Shown here: positions 7,696-15,862 of the stretch, piece by piece
Numbering within the stretch: the stretch's first letter is position 1
How the letters are laid out: each line of letters begins with the position of its first letter
The notes under the pieces: generated by a model
The model's input: only the letters and a program-made list of their open reading frames with translations
Told to the model about the DNA's origin: nothing
Database searches by the model: none
Made by a program: the position numbers and the translations under genes
Assembly (NCBI GenBank): GCA_964477035.1
Contig: CAYZCW010000001.1
Coordinates: 248,001 to 312,000 of the forward strand
DNA: 64,000 bases
Origin: SLSG01 sp964477035
GTDB taxonomy: Bacteria > Bacteroidota > Bacteroidia > Bacteroidales > UBA7960
Reading direction: 5' to 3'

Positions 7696-9234
7696 TCAGT
7701 CGATCCGGACCGGTTTGAGTTCCTCGAAGAAAATGTCCCGGTTGGGCACCTCCAGGTCCATGCCCGTGACCTTTCCCTTGTTGTCCAGGCTGAAGGCGAC
7801 GGTGCCGAAACCAAAGAAAGCATGGGGCTTCTTCCACCGGATTTCCCACACATCGTGGTGCCAGTGGCGGAGCTCCGCAGCCAGGTCGGCCGAATGCCCG
7901 AAATCCAGCTGCAGCTGTCCGGCCTCCAGCCGCACGAAAAGCTTGCCGTAGATGGCCGATTCATAGGTGCCGGCATAGGCTTCCAGGGCCAGGGAGGGTT
8001 GGGTCCCCGATATCCTGGCTTCCCGGATGGCCGTGATGCGCGGGTCTTCCTGCGCCCAGCGCCGGTTCACCCGGGGCAGGGCTTCGGCGGACCAGTCGCG
8101 CGGCTCCAGCCCGAGCAAGGTTTCCAGGGTGTAGTTGGTGACGGGTCCGATGGGACTCTTCACCCCGTTGGTCAGCACCACCACCCCGATCTTCTTTTTG
8201 GGCAGCATGCGCACCTCGGAGATCATGCCGTCGTAGCCGCCCGTATGGCCGACGCTCAGGGTGCCGTGGTAGTCGCCCAGCCCCCACCCCAGGCCGTACG
8301 CGTTGAAGTTCCTGCCAAAATCCTGCGCCCTGCCGTGGTCCACCGCCATGGGATTGTGGGGGGTCCACAGGCGGTTGATGGAGCGTGGAGACAGCAGGGT
8401 GTCTCCGTTCCAGACACCCCCGTTCATGTTCAGGATCATCCACTGCGCCACATCATTGACCGAGGAAATGAGTCCGCCCATGGGCGCCACGTTTTCCCAG
8501 TCCTCCCAGTCGATCGGGGTGTTCACCCCGTCGAACAGGGCGTGGGGGCTGGCGAAATTGCCCATGGCCTCCAGGTCGGAAGGACTGAGGATCGTGCGGT
8601 CCATGCCCAGCGGGATCAGGATGCGCTCGCGGGCGTTCTCCATCCAGCTTTTACCTGTCACCTTTTCGATGACCTCCCCGGCGGCCAGGTACATCAGGTT
8701 GGAGTAGCCGTAGCCGCTGCGAAACCCGAATGCCGGGGGCAGGTGCCGGGCATTGCGCAGCACCTGTTCGGCCGGGATGTCCGACTTGTACCAGATGACG
8801 TCCCCGCTGAAAGTGCCCAGCCCCACGCGGTGGGACAGCAGGTCAAGGATCGTCGTTTCGTTGGTGACGTAATGGTTGAACAATTCGAAATAAGGCAAAT
8901 GGTCCTTCACCTTGTCGTCCCATCCGATGCGCCCCTCCTCCACAAGCATGGCGAGCATGGAGGCCGTGAATGCCTTGGTGTTGGAGGCTATGGCAAACAG
9001 GGTGTTGCCATCGGGGACGTCCTGGCCCCCGGCCTCCTTCAGGCCGTAGCCCTGGCTGAAGACCAGTTCTCCGTCGTAGATGATGCCGACGGCCATGCCC
9101 GGCAGGTTCCATTCGTCCAGCACGCGCTGGTAGTATCGGTCCAGCTTCTCCAGGTCGGATGCCAGCCTGCCGGGCTGGGAGAAGGCCATGGAGGCCGCGG
9201 TCATCAGGGCGGCCAGCAGCAGAGTTCTTTTCAT
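7696..9234 (-). CDS. class C beta-lactamase-like serine hydrolase (S12)
   Basis: 512 aa with a signal peptide (MKRTLLLAALMTAASMAFSQ). Catalytic motifs of the S12 / penicillin-binding family are present: SNTK (84-87), YSN (177-179) and GHTGGYDG in place of KTG. The C-terminal ~110 residues form the extra beta domain (DUF3471-like) often attached to these enzymes in Bacteroidota. Such proteins hydrolyse amides or esters (D-amino-acid peptides, esters); beta-lactam resistance should not be assumed. Periplasmic. Confidence 0.85.
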   Translation of the reverse strand: MKRTLLLAALMTAASMAFSQPGRLASDLEKLDRYYQRVLDEWNLPGMAVGIIYDGELVFSQGYGLKEAGGQDVPDGNTLFAIASNTKAFTASMLAMLVEEGRIGWDDKVKDHLPYFELFNHYVTNETTILDLLSHRVGLGTFSGDVIWYKSDIPAEQVLRNARHLPPAFGFRSGYGYSNLMYLAAGEVIEKVTGKSWMENARERILIPLGMDRTILSPSDLEAMGNFASPHALFDGVNTPIDWEDWENVAPMGGLISSVNDVAQWMILNMNGGVWNGDTLLSPRSINRLWTPHNPMAVDHGRAQDFGRNFNAYGLGWGLGDYHGTLSVGHTGGYDGMISEVRMLPKKKIGVVVLTNGVKSPIGPVTNYTLETLLGLEPRDWSAEALPRVNRRWAQEDPRITAIREARISGTQPSLALEAYAGTYESAIYGKLFVRLEAGQLQLDFGHSADLAAELRHWHHDVWEIRWKKPHAFFGFGTVAFSLDNKGKVTGMDLEVPNRDIFFEELKPVRID

Positions 9235-9261
9235 TTTCCGGGTGTTTTAAAGCATGATGGG

Positions 9262-9281
9262 GCCTGCCGGGCCCGGCAGGC
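9262..9281. repeat. 20-bp perfect palindrome in the S12 hydrolase leader
   Basis: GCCTGCCGGG followed by its exact complement CCCGGCAGGC. It lies between the stop of the HAD gene and the S12 start, downstream of a -7-like element at 9290-9297. It could be an operator, a leader hairpin, or the weak terminator of the HAD gene; no T-tract follows at once. Confidence 0.4.
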
Positions 9282-9289
9282 GGCTTGTC

Positions 9290-9297
9290 CAAAAATA
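9290..9297 (-). promoter_or_regulatory. candidate -7 element for the S12 hydrolase
   Basis: Minus strand TATTTTTG fits TAnnTTTG, 56 bp before the ATG at 9234. No clear -33 element. Confidence 0.3.
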
Positions 9298-9321
9298 GGC
9301 AGATTTTCCGAAATAGAGGGC

Positions 9322-10179
9322 TCAGGCCTTGGTGCGTTTCCCCAGTGCCTCGTTGATCCGGATCCGGTCGATCAGCAGCCGCACGGTCTGTTCCAGGATG
9401 CCCCCCGGGGAATAGTCAGCCGGGGCGATGTAATCGACCCGGTCCTGCTCGACCAGGTCGAGGCAGGATTGTTTCAGGCGGGCGGCCTCCTCCGGAGGGG
9501 TGGTTTCCCGGGGGTAAACGGCCACGGTCGCCCCGCCCTGGTATTTCAGCAGCTTCATGGAGGGCACATCGGTCTCGCCGTCCCCGATGTAGATCACGCG
9601 GGAGAAGGGCACCCGTTTGTCTTCTTCCGGAATGTGTTTGTTAATCAATGTGTTGTCGTGCGAGTTGTCGATGCCCTTGTTGATGCGGAACAGGTACTGG
9701 GTCTTGTTGGTGTAATTGATGGCCAGGGCAGCCCATTCGGCCACCCCGTCCGCATCGTACTTGAACCCGGAGGCGAAGATGTTGCGGAAGTGGCGGGCGA
9801 TCGAGGTGCCCGAGATGAACTCCCGCAGTCCGGACGAGATGATGTGGTGTTCCAGCAGGATGCCCTGGCTCAGGGCATAGTCGTTCAGGCGGTCGAACCA
9901 GGTCTCCACCCCCGGAAAGAGGCGTATGTCCTTGCCGAAATTCTTGAAGTCCTCCCGCCGGATGGGGATGTTTTTTTCCCTGGCCTTACGCAGCATGAGC
10001 TGCATATAGGACAGGATGCCGTCCATGTCGTTCTCGGTGGCGATCCGGTTGGCTTCGTCCCAGAAGTCTTCTTTGGAGATGCCCAGCTTGGGCAGAAAAG
10101 AATGTTCCTGCATGTTGCCCGGGGCAAGGGTGCCATCGAAGTCGTAAGCGATGGCTGCGGGGAGGGGGTTCCTGGTCAT
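9322..10179 (-). CDS. HAD-superfamily phosphatase
   Basis: 285 aa. HAD motif I is AYDFDGTLAPG (nucleophile Asp13, Asp15), motif II is IISSGLRE, and motif IV is YIGDGETDVPSM; a Lys-containing segment (SGFKYDADG) sits between. The large helical cap between motifs I and II fits PSP-like class I enzymes. Substrate unknown. It is cytoplasmic (no signal peptide). It sits alone, with 166 bp upstream before the Nramp-like gene. Confidence 0.8.
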   Translation of the reverse strand: MTRNPLPAAIAYDFDGTLAPGNMQEHSFLPKLGISKEDFWDEANRIATENDMDGILSYMQLMLRKAREKNIPIRREDFKNFGKDIRLFPGVETWFDRLNDYALSQGILLEHHIISSGLREFISGTSIARHFRNIFASGFKYDADGVAEWAALAINYTNKTQYLFRINKGIDNSHDNTLINKHIPEEDKRVPFSRVIYIGDGETDVPSMKLLKYQGGATVAVYPRETTPPEEAARLKQSCLDLVEQDRVDYIAPADYSPGGILEQTVRLLIDRIRINEALGKRTKA

Positions 10180-10345
10180 GGTGCTGGATGGGTTTGGGGG
10201 CGGCTGCCGGTCCGGCCTGCCCTACACAGAGAGGCAACCGGCAAGCCCATTCACAAAGATGGGAAAAAAATCCTTCGCTTTCAAGGCATTGGAGGCCATT
10301 CCGCCGAACGGTCCCCCGGCAACCATTCAAAGAAACCGCAGCAAC

Positions 10346-11578
10346 CTACCGGAGGAAACCGTACCAGTAAAGGAACACCAGTCCGAACCCTGTCAGGAAC
10401 ACGATGCCGGAAACGGACAATGCCTTCAGCCAGGTCCCCGGCCGGGCTGCGACAGGCACATTCTCGCAAAACATGATGCGGTAGTTCAGCACGGCAAAGA
10501 CGGGCGCCATCAGAAAGGAAACCACCATGGCCAGGGCGAGCATGCCGCCCAGGTGGTTCAGGAAGGTGGTGATGATCAGGTAGCCGGCGAGGCATCCCGT
10601 CACGATCCAGGCCCTGTGCCAGGCCCTTTCGCTTGCCTCGCCCAGGCCGAACAGCAGCCGGGTGGATGCCCCGAGGGTTCGCGGGTAGCCGTCGATGGTG
10701 GTCAGGGTGGTGCTCAGCATGGCCGAAAAGGCGGCCACGATGATCAGCGGCCTGGCCCAGCCCCCGATGGCCTGTCCGTACATGTCGATCAGCTGACGGG
10801 CAAACACCGGTCCCTGCTCCGACAGGGCGGTCCCGCTTCCATACAGCACCATCTTGCCAAGCACCAGGAACACCAGGGCAAAAAACACCGAACCAAGGTA
10901 ACCGGCATGGAAGTCGATCATGACCCCTTTCATCCGGGTCCGGATTCCCTGCATCTTCTCCTGTGACTTCATCCAAAGGGAAGGCCAGACCGACACGTCG
11001 ATGGGTGCCGGCATCCAGCCCATATAGGCTATGATGAAGCCAAAGGATGCGATGGTCCAGGGCGACTCTCCCCTGAATCCGGGAATGGCCTCCGGGCCAT
11101 TCAGTAGGCTGACGACCATGGCCGTGACGGTGGTGACGCCCAGCACCAGGACGATCGCGGTGCCGAAGCGGCGCAGCATCTGGAAGCCGCCCAGGATGAT
11201 CACCCCCATGCATCCGAGCATGATCATGCCCGAGAGCACCGGCACGGACACCTCGTGCAGCCCGAAGTTGGTGGCCAGGCTGCCCGTGATCATGCTCACC
11301 CCCGCGATGTTGACCACCCCGGTCAGGATGTTCAGCACGAAAAAGGACAAGAGGTAGGGCCTGCCCAGGCGGCGGTACCCCTCCAGGATGGTTTCTCCCG
11401 TGGCGGCGGTATACCTTTGGGAGTAAAGAAAAAACGGGTATTTGAACAGGTTGACCAGCAACAGGATGCCCAGCATGGACCAGCCGTAGCGGGCACCGGC
11501 CTGGGTGCTGGCCACCAGGTGGGATCCCCCGATGGCGGCCCCTGCCAGGAGAATGCCCGGTCCGAGGTATTTCAACAT
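10346..11578 (-). CDS. Nramp-fold transporter with non-canonical metal site
   Basis: 410 aa, about 11 membrane segments; ATG 11578 places the first segment directly at the N-terminus. TM1 reads GPGILLAGAAIGGSHLVAST, aligning with the Nramp TM1 whose metal motif is DPGN: here those four positions are GGSH (17-20). The TM6 motif MPHN is replaced by MPAP in GWMPAPIDVSVW. Thus the Asp, the Asn and the usual TM6 arrangement that hold the metal are missing. Databases often label such proteins divalent metal transporters, but the ligands argue for another substrate. It is transcribed away from the FucI-like/second Nramp/pxp unit with a 168-bp gap. Confidence 0.8.
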   Translation of the reverse strand: MLKYLGPGILLAGAAIGGSHLVASTQAGARYGWSMLGILLLVNLFKYPFFLYSQRYTAATGETILEGYRRLGRPYLLSFFVLNILTGVVNIAGVSMITGSLATNFGLHEVSVPVLSGMIMLGCMGVIILGGFQMLRRFGTAIVLVLGVTTVTAMVVSLLNGPEAIPGFRGESPWTIASFGFIIAYMGWMPAPIDVSVWPSLWMKSQEKMQGIRTRMKGVMIDFHAGYLGSVFFALVFLVLGKMVLYGSGTALSEQGPVFARQLIDMYGQAIGGWARPLIIVAAFSAMLSTTLTTIDGYPRTLGASTRLLFGLGEASERAWHRAWIVTGCLAGYLIITTFLNHLGGMLALAMVVSFLMAPVFAVLNYRIMFCENVPVAARPGTWLKALSVSGIVFLTGFGLVFLYWYGFLR

Positions 11579-11689
11579 AGGCGTATTTTTAAAGGTGTCA
11601 CAGAAGGGGTGTCGAAAATTGCCGGCTAATTTAGGGCATTCCTGTGCTTTTCTCAAGGAGCCCCCTGGTTTTTTTCTCGTCGGATGGTG

Positions 11690-11720
11690 TTTGCCCGCAT
11701 CGGCCGATTGCTTACATTTG
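11690..11720 (+). promoter_or_regulatory. strong Bacteroidota-type promoter for the FucI-like/pxp unit
   Basis: TTTG at 11690-11693, 19 bp, TACATTTG at 11713-11720: a full match to TTTG-N19-TAnnTTTG. Transcription would start near 11727, about 20 nt before the ATG at 11747. This also argues against the longer in-frame start at 11684. Confidence 0.75.
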
Positions 11721-11746
11721 TTCTGACACCCCTAAACCCCGCCTCT

Positions 11747-12910
11747 ATGCCCCTGCAGGTCCTTGCCGTCGCACACAGAAATGCCCCCGCAGCCATGACC
11801 CGTGCGGGGTACGATAAGTTTGGCGAATCCTTTCCGGGTCTTTCCTGGGAAGAAGAGGCTGCGGAGCCGGACCTGATCCTGTTCCTGGGCGGGGGGTCGG
11901 AGCAGGATGCCATTGCCCGGCTGCGCCCGGGCCGCTTTGCCCTGTTGCTGGCCGCCTTTCAGGACAACGCCTGGGCGGCCGCTTTGGAGGTGAAAGCCTG
12001 GGCGGACAACCACGGTGTCCCGGCAGGCCTCCTTTCCATGGACGAGGCCCTGCGGGGGCCTGTGCTGAAGAACCATGCACGGGTGTGTGACGGTTTCCGG
12101 AGGCTGGAAGGAAAGCGGGCCGGGCTCATCGGTCATGTGTCACACTGGCTGGTGGCCTCCTCCGTCACGCCCGGGCTGCTTCAGGAACGGCTGGGCATTG
12201 AACTGGTGCAGCTTGACTGGGAGGACCTGTCCGACTACCATGCTTATCCCCCTTCCGACAAATTGCTGCAGGCTTTTCAACCCCACACCTCCTTGCCGCT
12301 GGAAAAGGAGGCGGGCGTATACAGTTTCCTGAGGCAGGTGATGAGGCAGCACCGCCTGGATGCCCTGACCCTGGAGTGCTTCGAGATGGTAAAAGATAAA
12401 GGGGTAACGGCCTGTCTGGCCCTTTCCCTGCTGAACAGCGAAGGGGTGGTGGCCGGTTGCGAGGGGGATCTTGCCAGCCTGGCAGGCCTCATGGCGGGGC
12501 AGGCACTGACCGGGCGGATCCCGTGGATGGCCAACGTGGCAGGGATGAACGGCAACAGGCTGCTGCTGGCGCATTGCACGGCCCCGCTGGACCTGCTTTG
12601 CGGCGTTCATGTGCGCACCCACTTCGAAACGGAGCTGTCGGCGGCGGTACAGGGAACCCTGGCCATGGAGGAGCTGACCCTTTTCAGGCTGGATGAGCGG
12701 CTCGAAAGGGTGTTCATTGCCCCGGGCAGGGTGGGTGGCCGCCCGCAACACGAAAGGGCCTGCCGAACCCAGTTGGAGGTGGTGCTGGATCCGGCCGATG
12801 CGGACAAGCTCCGTCAATCCCCGCTGGGCAACCACCACCTTGTCCTGCCCGGAAACCATGCAGACCTCCTGCGCATGGCCTGTCTTAACAAACAGATTCA
12901 ACCAGTATAA
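11747..12910 (+). CDS. L-fucose/arabinose isomerase-like protein
   Basis: 387 aa, shorter than E. coli FucI (~590 aa) and like the reduced FucI-like proteins of archaea and Bacteroidota. Family signatures: DALTLECFEM (Glu210), a Cys-rich turn GVVAGCEGDLASL (CEGD 238-241), LAHCTAPLD (His276), THFETELSAAVQG, then TLFRLDERLE. Glu210, Asp241 and a later His would be the metal-binding and catalytic residues by analogy with FucI. The real reaction of the short family is not known to me. It is the first gene after a strong promoter and only 4 bp before an Nramp-like transporter and the pxpABC genes, an unusual partner for 5-oxoproline metabolism. Confidence 0.75.
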   Translation: MPLQVLAVAHRNAPAAMTRAGYDKFGESFPGLSWEEEAAEPDLILFLGGGSEQDAIARLRPGRFALLLAAFQDNAWAAALEVKAWADNHGVPAGLLSMDEALRGPVLKNHARVCDGFRRLEGKRAGLIGHVSHWLVASSVTPGLLQERLGIELVQLDWEDLSDYHAYPPSDKLLQAFQPHTSLPLEKEAGVYSFLRQVMRQHRLDALTLECFEMVKDKGVTACLALSLLNSEGVVAGCEGDLASLAGLMAGQALTGRIPWMANVAGMNGNRLLLAHCTAPLDLLCGVHVRTHFETELSAAVQGTLAMEELTLFRLDERLERVFIAPGRVGGRPQHERACRTQLEVVLDPADADKLRQSPLGNHHLVLPGNHADLLRMACLNKQIQPV

Positions 12911-12914
12911 CCTG

Positions 12915-14225
12915 ATGTTGCCGAAACCCGGAACGGACCTGCTCAAGCCGAAGCGAAGAGGGCATTACCGCCCGGGCCCCGGGGCCCTGGTAACGGCTGC
13001 CTTTATCGGTCCGGGAACCATTGCCACCTGCACGGTGGCGGGGGCCCGCTTCGGGCTGGCCCTGCTCTGGGGACTGGTTTTCTCGGTGCTGGCCACCGTG
13101 GTATTGCAGGAGATGGCCGCCCGCCTGGGGGTGGTGACCCAGCAAGGCCTGGGGGAGGCCCTGCGCAGACACTTCAGCAGGCGGCCTGCCCGGCTGCTGA
13201 CGGCCGTGCTGGTGATCTCCGCCATCGCCATCGGCAACGCCGCCTTTGAGGCGGGCAACATCCTGGGGGCCACCCTCGGTCTCGAATCCCTTGGTGCCCC
13301 CGGGGCAGGCGGTTCTCCGGGACAGGAAGCGGCCGGCGGCTTTGGATGGCCGGCCTCCCTGCTGGAGTCGGCCCGGGCCTGGGTGTTGCTGATCGGCCTG
13401 GCCACTTTCGGGGTGCTCTTCTCGGGCAGTTACAAGCTGATCGAACGGGTGCTTGTGGGGCTGGTGATTCTGATGAGCCTGACGTTTTTTTCCACGGCCA
13501 TCCTGGTGCGCCCCGGGCTATGGGAGCTGCTGCGCGGCCTGTTCGTGCCGGGTCTGCCTGAAGGCTCGCTGCTGCCGGTGGTCGGACTCATCGGCACCAC
13601 CGTGGTACCGTACAACCTGTTTCTGTATGCCTCGGCCGTCCGGGAACGCTTCCGGGACGCTTCCCGGCTTCCGGAGGCCCGGCTGGACATCCGGGTGTCC
13701 GTCATCCTTGGAGGATTGATCTCCATGGCCATTGTGGTGAGCGCTGCCTCCGCCTACCATGGGCAGGGTGCCGTGCCCTCCAGCGGCAGCGACCTGGCCC
13801 GCCAGCTGGAACCCCTGTTGGGCCGCTGGTCCGGCTTCTTCATTGGCACCGGGCTGTTCGCTGCCGGCATCTCCTCGGCCATTACCGCCCCCCTGGCTGC
13901 TGCCTGGGCCACAACCGGCATTCTGGGCTGGAAGGGGGGCATGCGGTCCTGGCGCTTCCGGGCCGTATGGATCGGCATCCTGTGTTCCGGGGTGGGCTTC
14001 GCGGTCCTCGGCTTCCGGCCCATGCAGGTGATCCTGTTTGCCCAGGCCGCCAACGGCATCCTGTTGCCCGTCATCGCCATCTACCTGCTGCGGGTGATGA
14101 ACAGCCGCAAGGTCATGGGCGGTCACACCAATGGCTGGGTGTCCAACCTGCTCGGGGGACTGGTGGTCCTGGTGGTTCTGGTGCTCGGGGTGAGGAGCCT
14201 GCTGACGGTGTTCGGGCTTATTTAG
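12915..14225 (+). CDS. Nramp-fold transporter lacking the canonical metal ligands, linked to pxpABC
   Basis: 436 aa with about 11 membrane segments. TM1 reads GPGALVTAAFIGPGTIATCT: the Nramp DPGN becomes GPGT (32-35), so both the Asp and the Asn are lost. TM6 reads GLIGTTVVPYNLFLYAS: MPHN becomes VPYN (231-234), so the metal-binding Met is lost too. The fold is otherwise clear (AGARFGLALLW). The gene lies in an operon, 4 bp after the FucI-like gene and 36 bp before pxpA. From memory, B. subtilis has an Nramp-like gene (ycsG) beside its pxp genes, so this pairing recurs. I infer an organic substrate such as 5-oxoproline, not a metal; this is a hypothesis. Confidence 0.8.
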   Translation: MLPKPGTDLLKPKRRGHYRPGPGALVTAAFIGPGTIATCTVAGARFGLALLWGLVFSVLATVVLQEMAARLGVVTQQGLGEALRRHFSRRPARLLTAVLVISAIAIGNAAFEAGNILGATLGLESLGAPGAGGSPGQEAAGGFGWPASLLESARAWVLLIGLATFGVLFSGSYKLIERVLVGLVILMSLTFFSTAILVRPGLWELLRGLFVPGLPEGSLLPVVGLIGTTVVPYNLFLYASAVRERFRDASRLPEARLDIRVSVILGGLISMAIVVSAASAYHGQGAVPSSGSDLARQLEPLLGRWSGFFIGTGLFAAGISSAITAPLAAAWATTGILGWKGGMRSWRFRAVWIGILCSGVGFAVLGFRPMQVILFAQAANGILLPVIAIYLLRVMNSRKVMGGHTNGWVSNLLGGLVVLVVLVLGVRSLLTVFGLI

Positions 14226-14261
14226 GCCCCATGGGGTGTGGAACAGGAAAGCAATAAAAAA

Positions 14262-15158
14262 ATGCAGAGAATACAGATCGACCTGAATTGTGACATGGGA
14301 GAGTGGACAACCGCTCCGGCATCCGTCGGCGGTGGGGCCGGTGCCGTTCCGGAAGGCGGGGACAGGACAGGAGCCGGCGCAAACTCTCTGAGCGCCGGCC
14401 TGCAGGCCAGCGACCGGGCCATCATGCCCTGGATCAGCTCGGCCAGCATCGCCTGCGGAGGGCATGCCGGGGATGCCGTGAGCATCCAACAGACCGTCAG
14501 CCTGGCCATCCGCTGTGGGGTGGGCATCGGCGCCCACCCGGGCTATCCCGATCCCGGCGGCTTTGGCAGGCAGGTCATGGCGATGACGCCCGCGGCCCTG
14601 CGGGCCTCCCTTCTGGAGCAGATCCGCGCCGTGCAGTCCGCCGCTGCTGCCCGGGGCGCCCCCCTGCGTCATGTGAAACCCCATGGCGCCCTCTACAATC
14701 AGGCGGCCTCCGATCCGGTGTTGGCCAGCCTGGTGGCCGGGGTGGTGCACGAGGCCGGTCCGAAGCTGGTCCTGTTTGGCCTGCCCGGTTCCTGCCTGGA
14801 GCAGGCAGCAAAGGAGGCCGGGCTGGCATTTGCCTGCGAGGTGTTTGCCGACCGGGGCTACCGGGATGACGGCAGCCTCGTCCCGCGTGGCCTGCCGGGG
14901 GCCCTGCTGCATGACACGAAAGAGATGATCGAACGGGTGCTTGTCATGGCCACGGAGGGATGGGTCAAATCCGTGACCGGACGCCGCGTGCCTGTCCGCA
15001 CCGATACGGTTTGCATCCACGGGGACAATCCGGCCGCTCCCGGATTCGTCCGGGCTCTGGCCGCGCGGCTGCAGCAGGCCGGGATCAGGGTCCGACCTTT
15101 CGGAGACGGGAATGAGGGGATGGTTCCGGATGCAGGCACCCAAACACCCGGATCATGA
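14262..15158 (+). CDS. pxpA: 5-oxoprolinase subunit A (LamB/YcsF family)
   Basis: 298 aa from ATG 14262, which gives the usual start MQRIQIDLNCDMGE; a GTG at 14238 would add eight residues. Motifs of the family: DLNCDMGE (7-14), SIACGGHAGD (62-71), GIGAHPGYPD, HVKPHGALYNQAA, VFADRGYRDDGSLVPRG and VCIHGDNP. With PxpB and PxpC it hydrolyses ATP to open 5-oxoproline (pyroglutamate) to glutamate. It is longer than the ~245-255 aa norm because residues ~15-50 hold a Gly/Ala-rich insertion (SVGGGAGAVPEGG and so on) between the first two motifs. Its stop overlaps the pxpB start (ATGA). Confidence 0.93.
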   Translation: MQRIQIDLNCDMGEWTTAPASVGGGAGAVPEGGDRTGAGANSLSAGLQASDRAIMPWISSASIACGGHAGDAVSIQQTVSLAIRCGVGIGAHPGYPDPGGFGRQVMAMTPAALRASLLEQIRAVQSAAAARGAPLRHVKPHGALYNQAASDPVLASLVAGVVHEAGPKLVLFGLPGSCLEQAAKEAGLAFACEVFADRGYRDDGSLVPRGLPGALLHDTKEMIERVLVMATEGWVKSVTGRRVPVRTDTVCIHGDNPAAPGFVRALAARLQQAGIRVRPFGDGNEGMVPDAGTQTPGS

Positions 15159-15862
15159 TGGACATCCTGCCATACGGAGACGCCGCCCTGCTGGTCAGGG
15201 CGGGTCAGGACATCTCCCCGGAGACCAATGCCCTGGTGCGCAAATTGCTGGACGCCATAGACCGGGAGGGGATGGATGGGATAACAGACCTGGTGCCGTC
15301 CTATAACGAATTGCTGGTATGCTATGATCCCGGCCGGTCCTCTGCAGAGGCCCTGGAGAAGTCCATTCGTGCCATCGGGTCTGCCCTGGAGGAGAAGGTC
15401 CTTCCCCCTGCCAGGGTGGTGGAGATCCCGGTGAGGTACGGGGGCAGTGCGGGTCCCGACCTGGAAGAGGTGGCCCGGCATGGCGGCCTGAGGCCGGAGG
15501 AGGTGGTGCGCCTGCACAGCACCCCGGACTATCTCGTATACATGCTGGGATTCACACCCGGTTTCTGTTACCTGGGGGGCATGGACCCACGGATCGCCAC
15601 CCCACGCAGGGAAACGCCCCGCCTGAAGGTGCCGGCCGGGTCGGTCGGCATCGCCGGCGGCCAGACCGGGGTCTATCCGATCGACAGCCCCGGGGGCTGG
15701 CAGCTGATCGGACAGACCGATGTCAGGCTGTTCGATCCGGACAGGGAGCCTCCCTTTTTGTTGCGGCCCGGGGACCGCCTCCGTTTTGTGCCCGTGCCCG
15801 GAACGGACGCGGGGGATGCCGGGGATGGCGGCGTGGCAGGAAAACAAATCAAAGACCGATGA
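15155..15862 (+). CDS. pxpB: 5-oxoprolinase subunit B (KipI family)
   Basis: 235 aa. Typical KipI/PxpB features: an N-terminal ILPYGDAALLVRAG, central YNELLVCYDP, and the conserved GFTPGFCYLGGMDPRIATPR followed by VPAGSVGIAGGQTGVYP and SPGGWQLIG. It forms the 5-oxoprolinase with PxpA and PxpC in the cytoplasm; in Bacillus the homologue KipI also inhibits a sporulation kinase, a role not expected here. Overlaps pxpA upstream and pxpC downstream by ATGA, so all three are translationally coupled. Confidence 0.93.
   Translation: MMDILPYGDAALLVRAGQDISPETNALVRKLLDAIDREGMDGITDLVPSYNELLVCYDPGRSSAEALEKSIRAIGSALEEKVLPPARVVEIPVRYGGSAGPDLEEVARHGGLRPEEVVRLHSTPDYLVYMLGFTPGFCYLGGMDPRIATPRRETPRLKVPAGSVGIAGGQTGVYPIDSPGGWQLIGQTDVRLFDPDREPPFLLRPGDRLRFVPVPGTDAGDAGDGGVAGKQIKDR

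Noticed and set aside
7696..9234. Beta-lactam resistance gene.
   Set aside because: The S12 family has many esterase and peptidase members, KTG is replaced by HTG, and an extra C-terminal domain is present; nothing supports a resistance role.
7627..10476. A very long open frame on the plus strand (949 codons) antisense to the flavin reductase, S12 hydrolase and HAD genes.
   Set aside because: The minus-strand genes have clear family motifs, and the plus frame gives low-complexity His/Gly/Gln-rich text without motifs. Long antisense frames are expected at this GC content. The same applies to 5086-7239, 30677-32026, 39405-40742 and 60450-62744.
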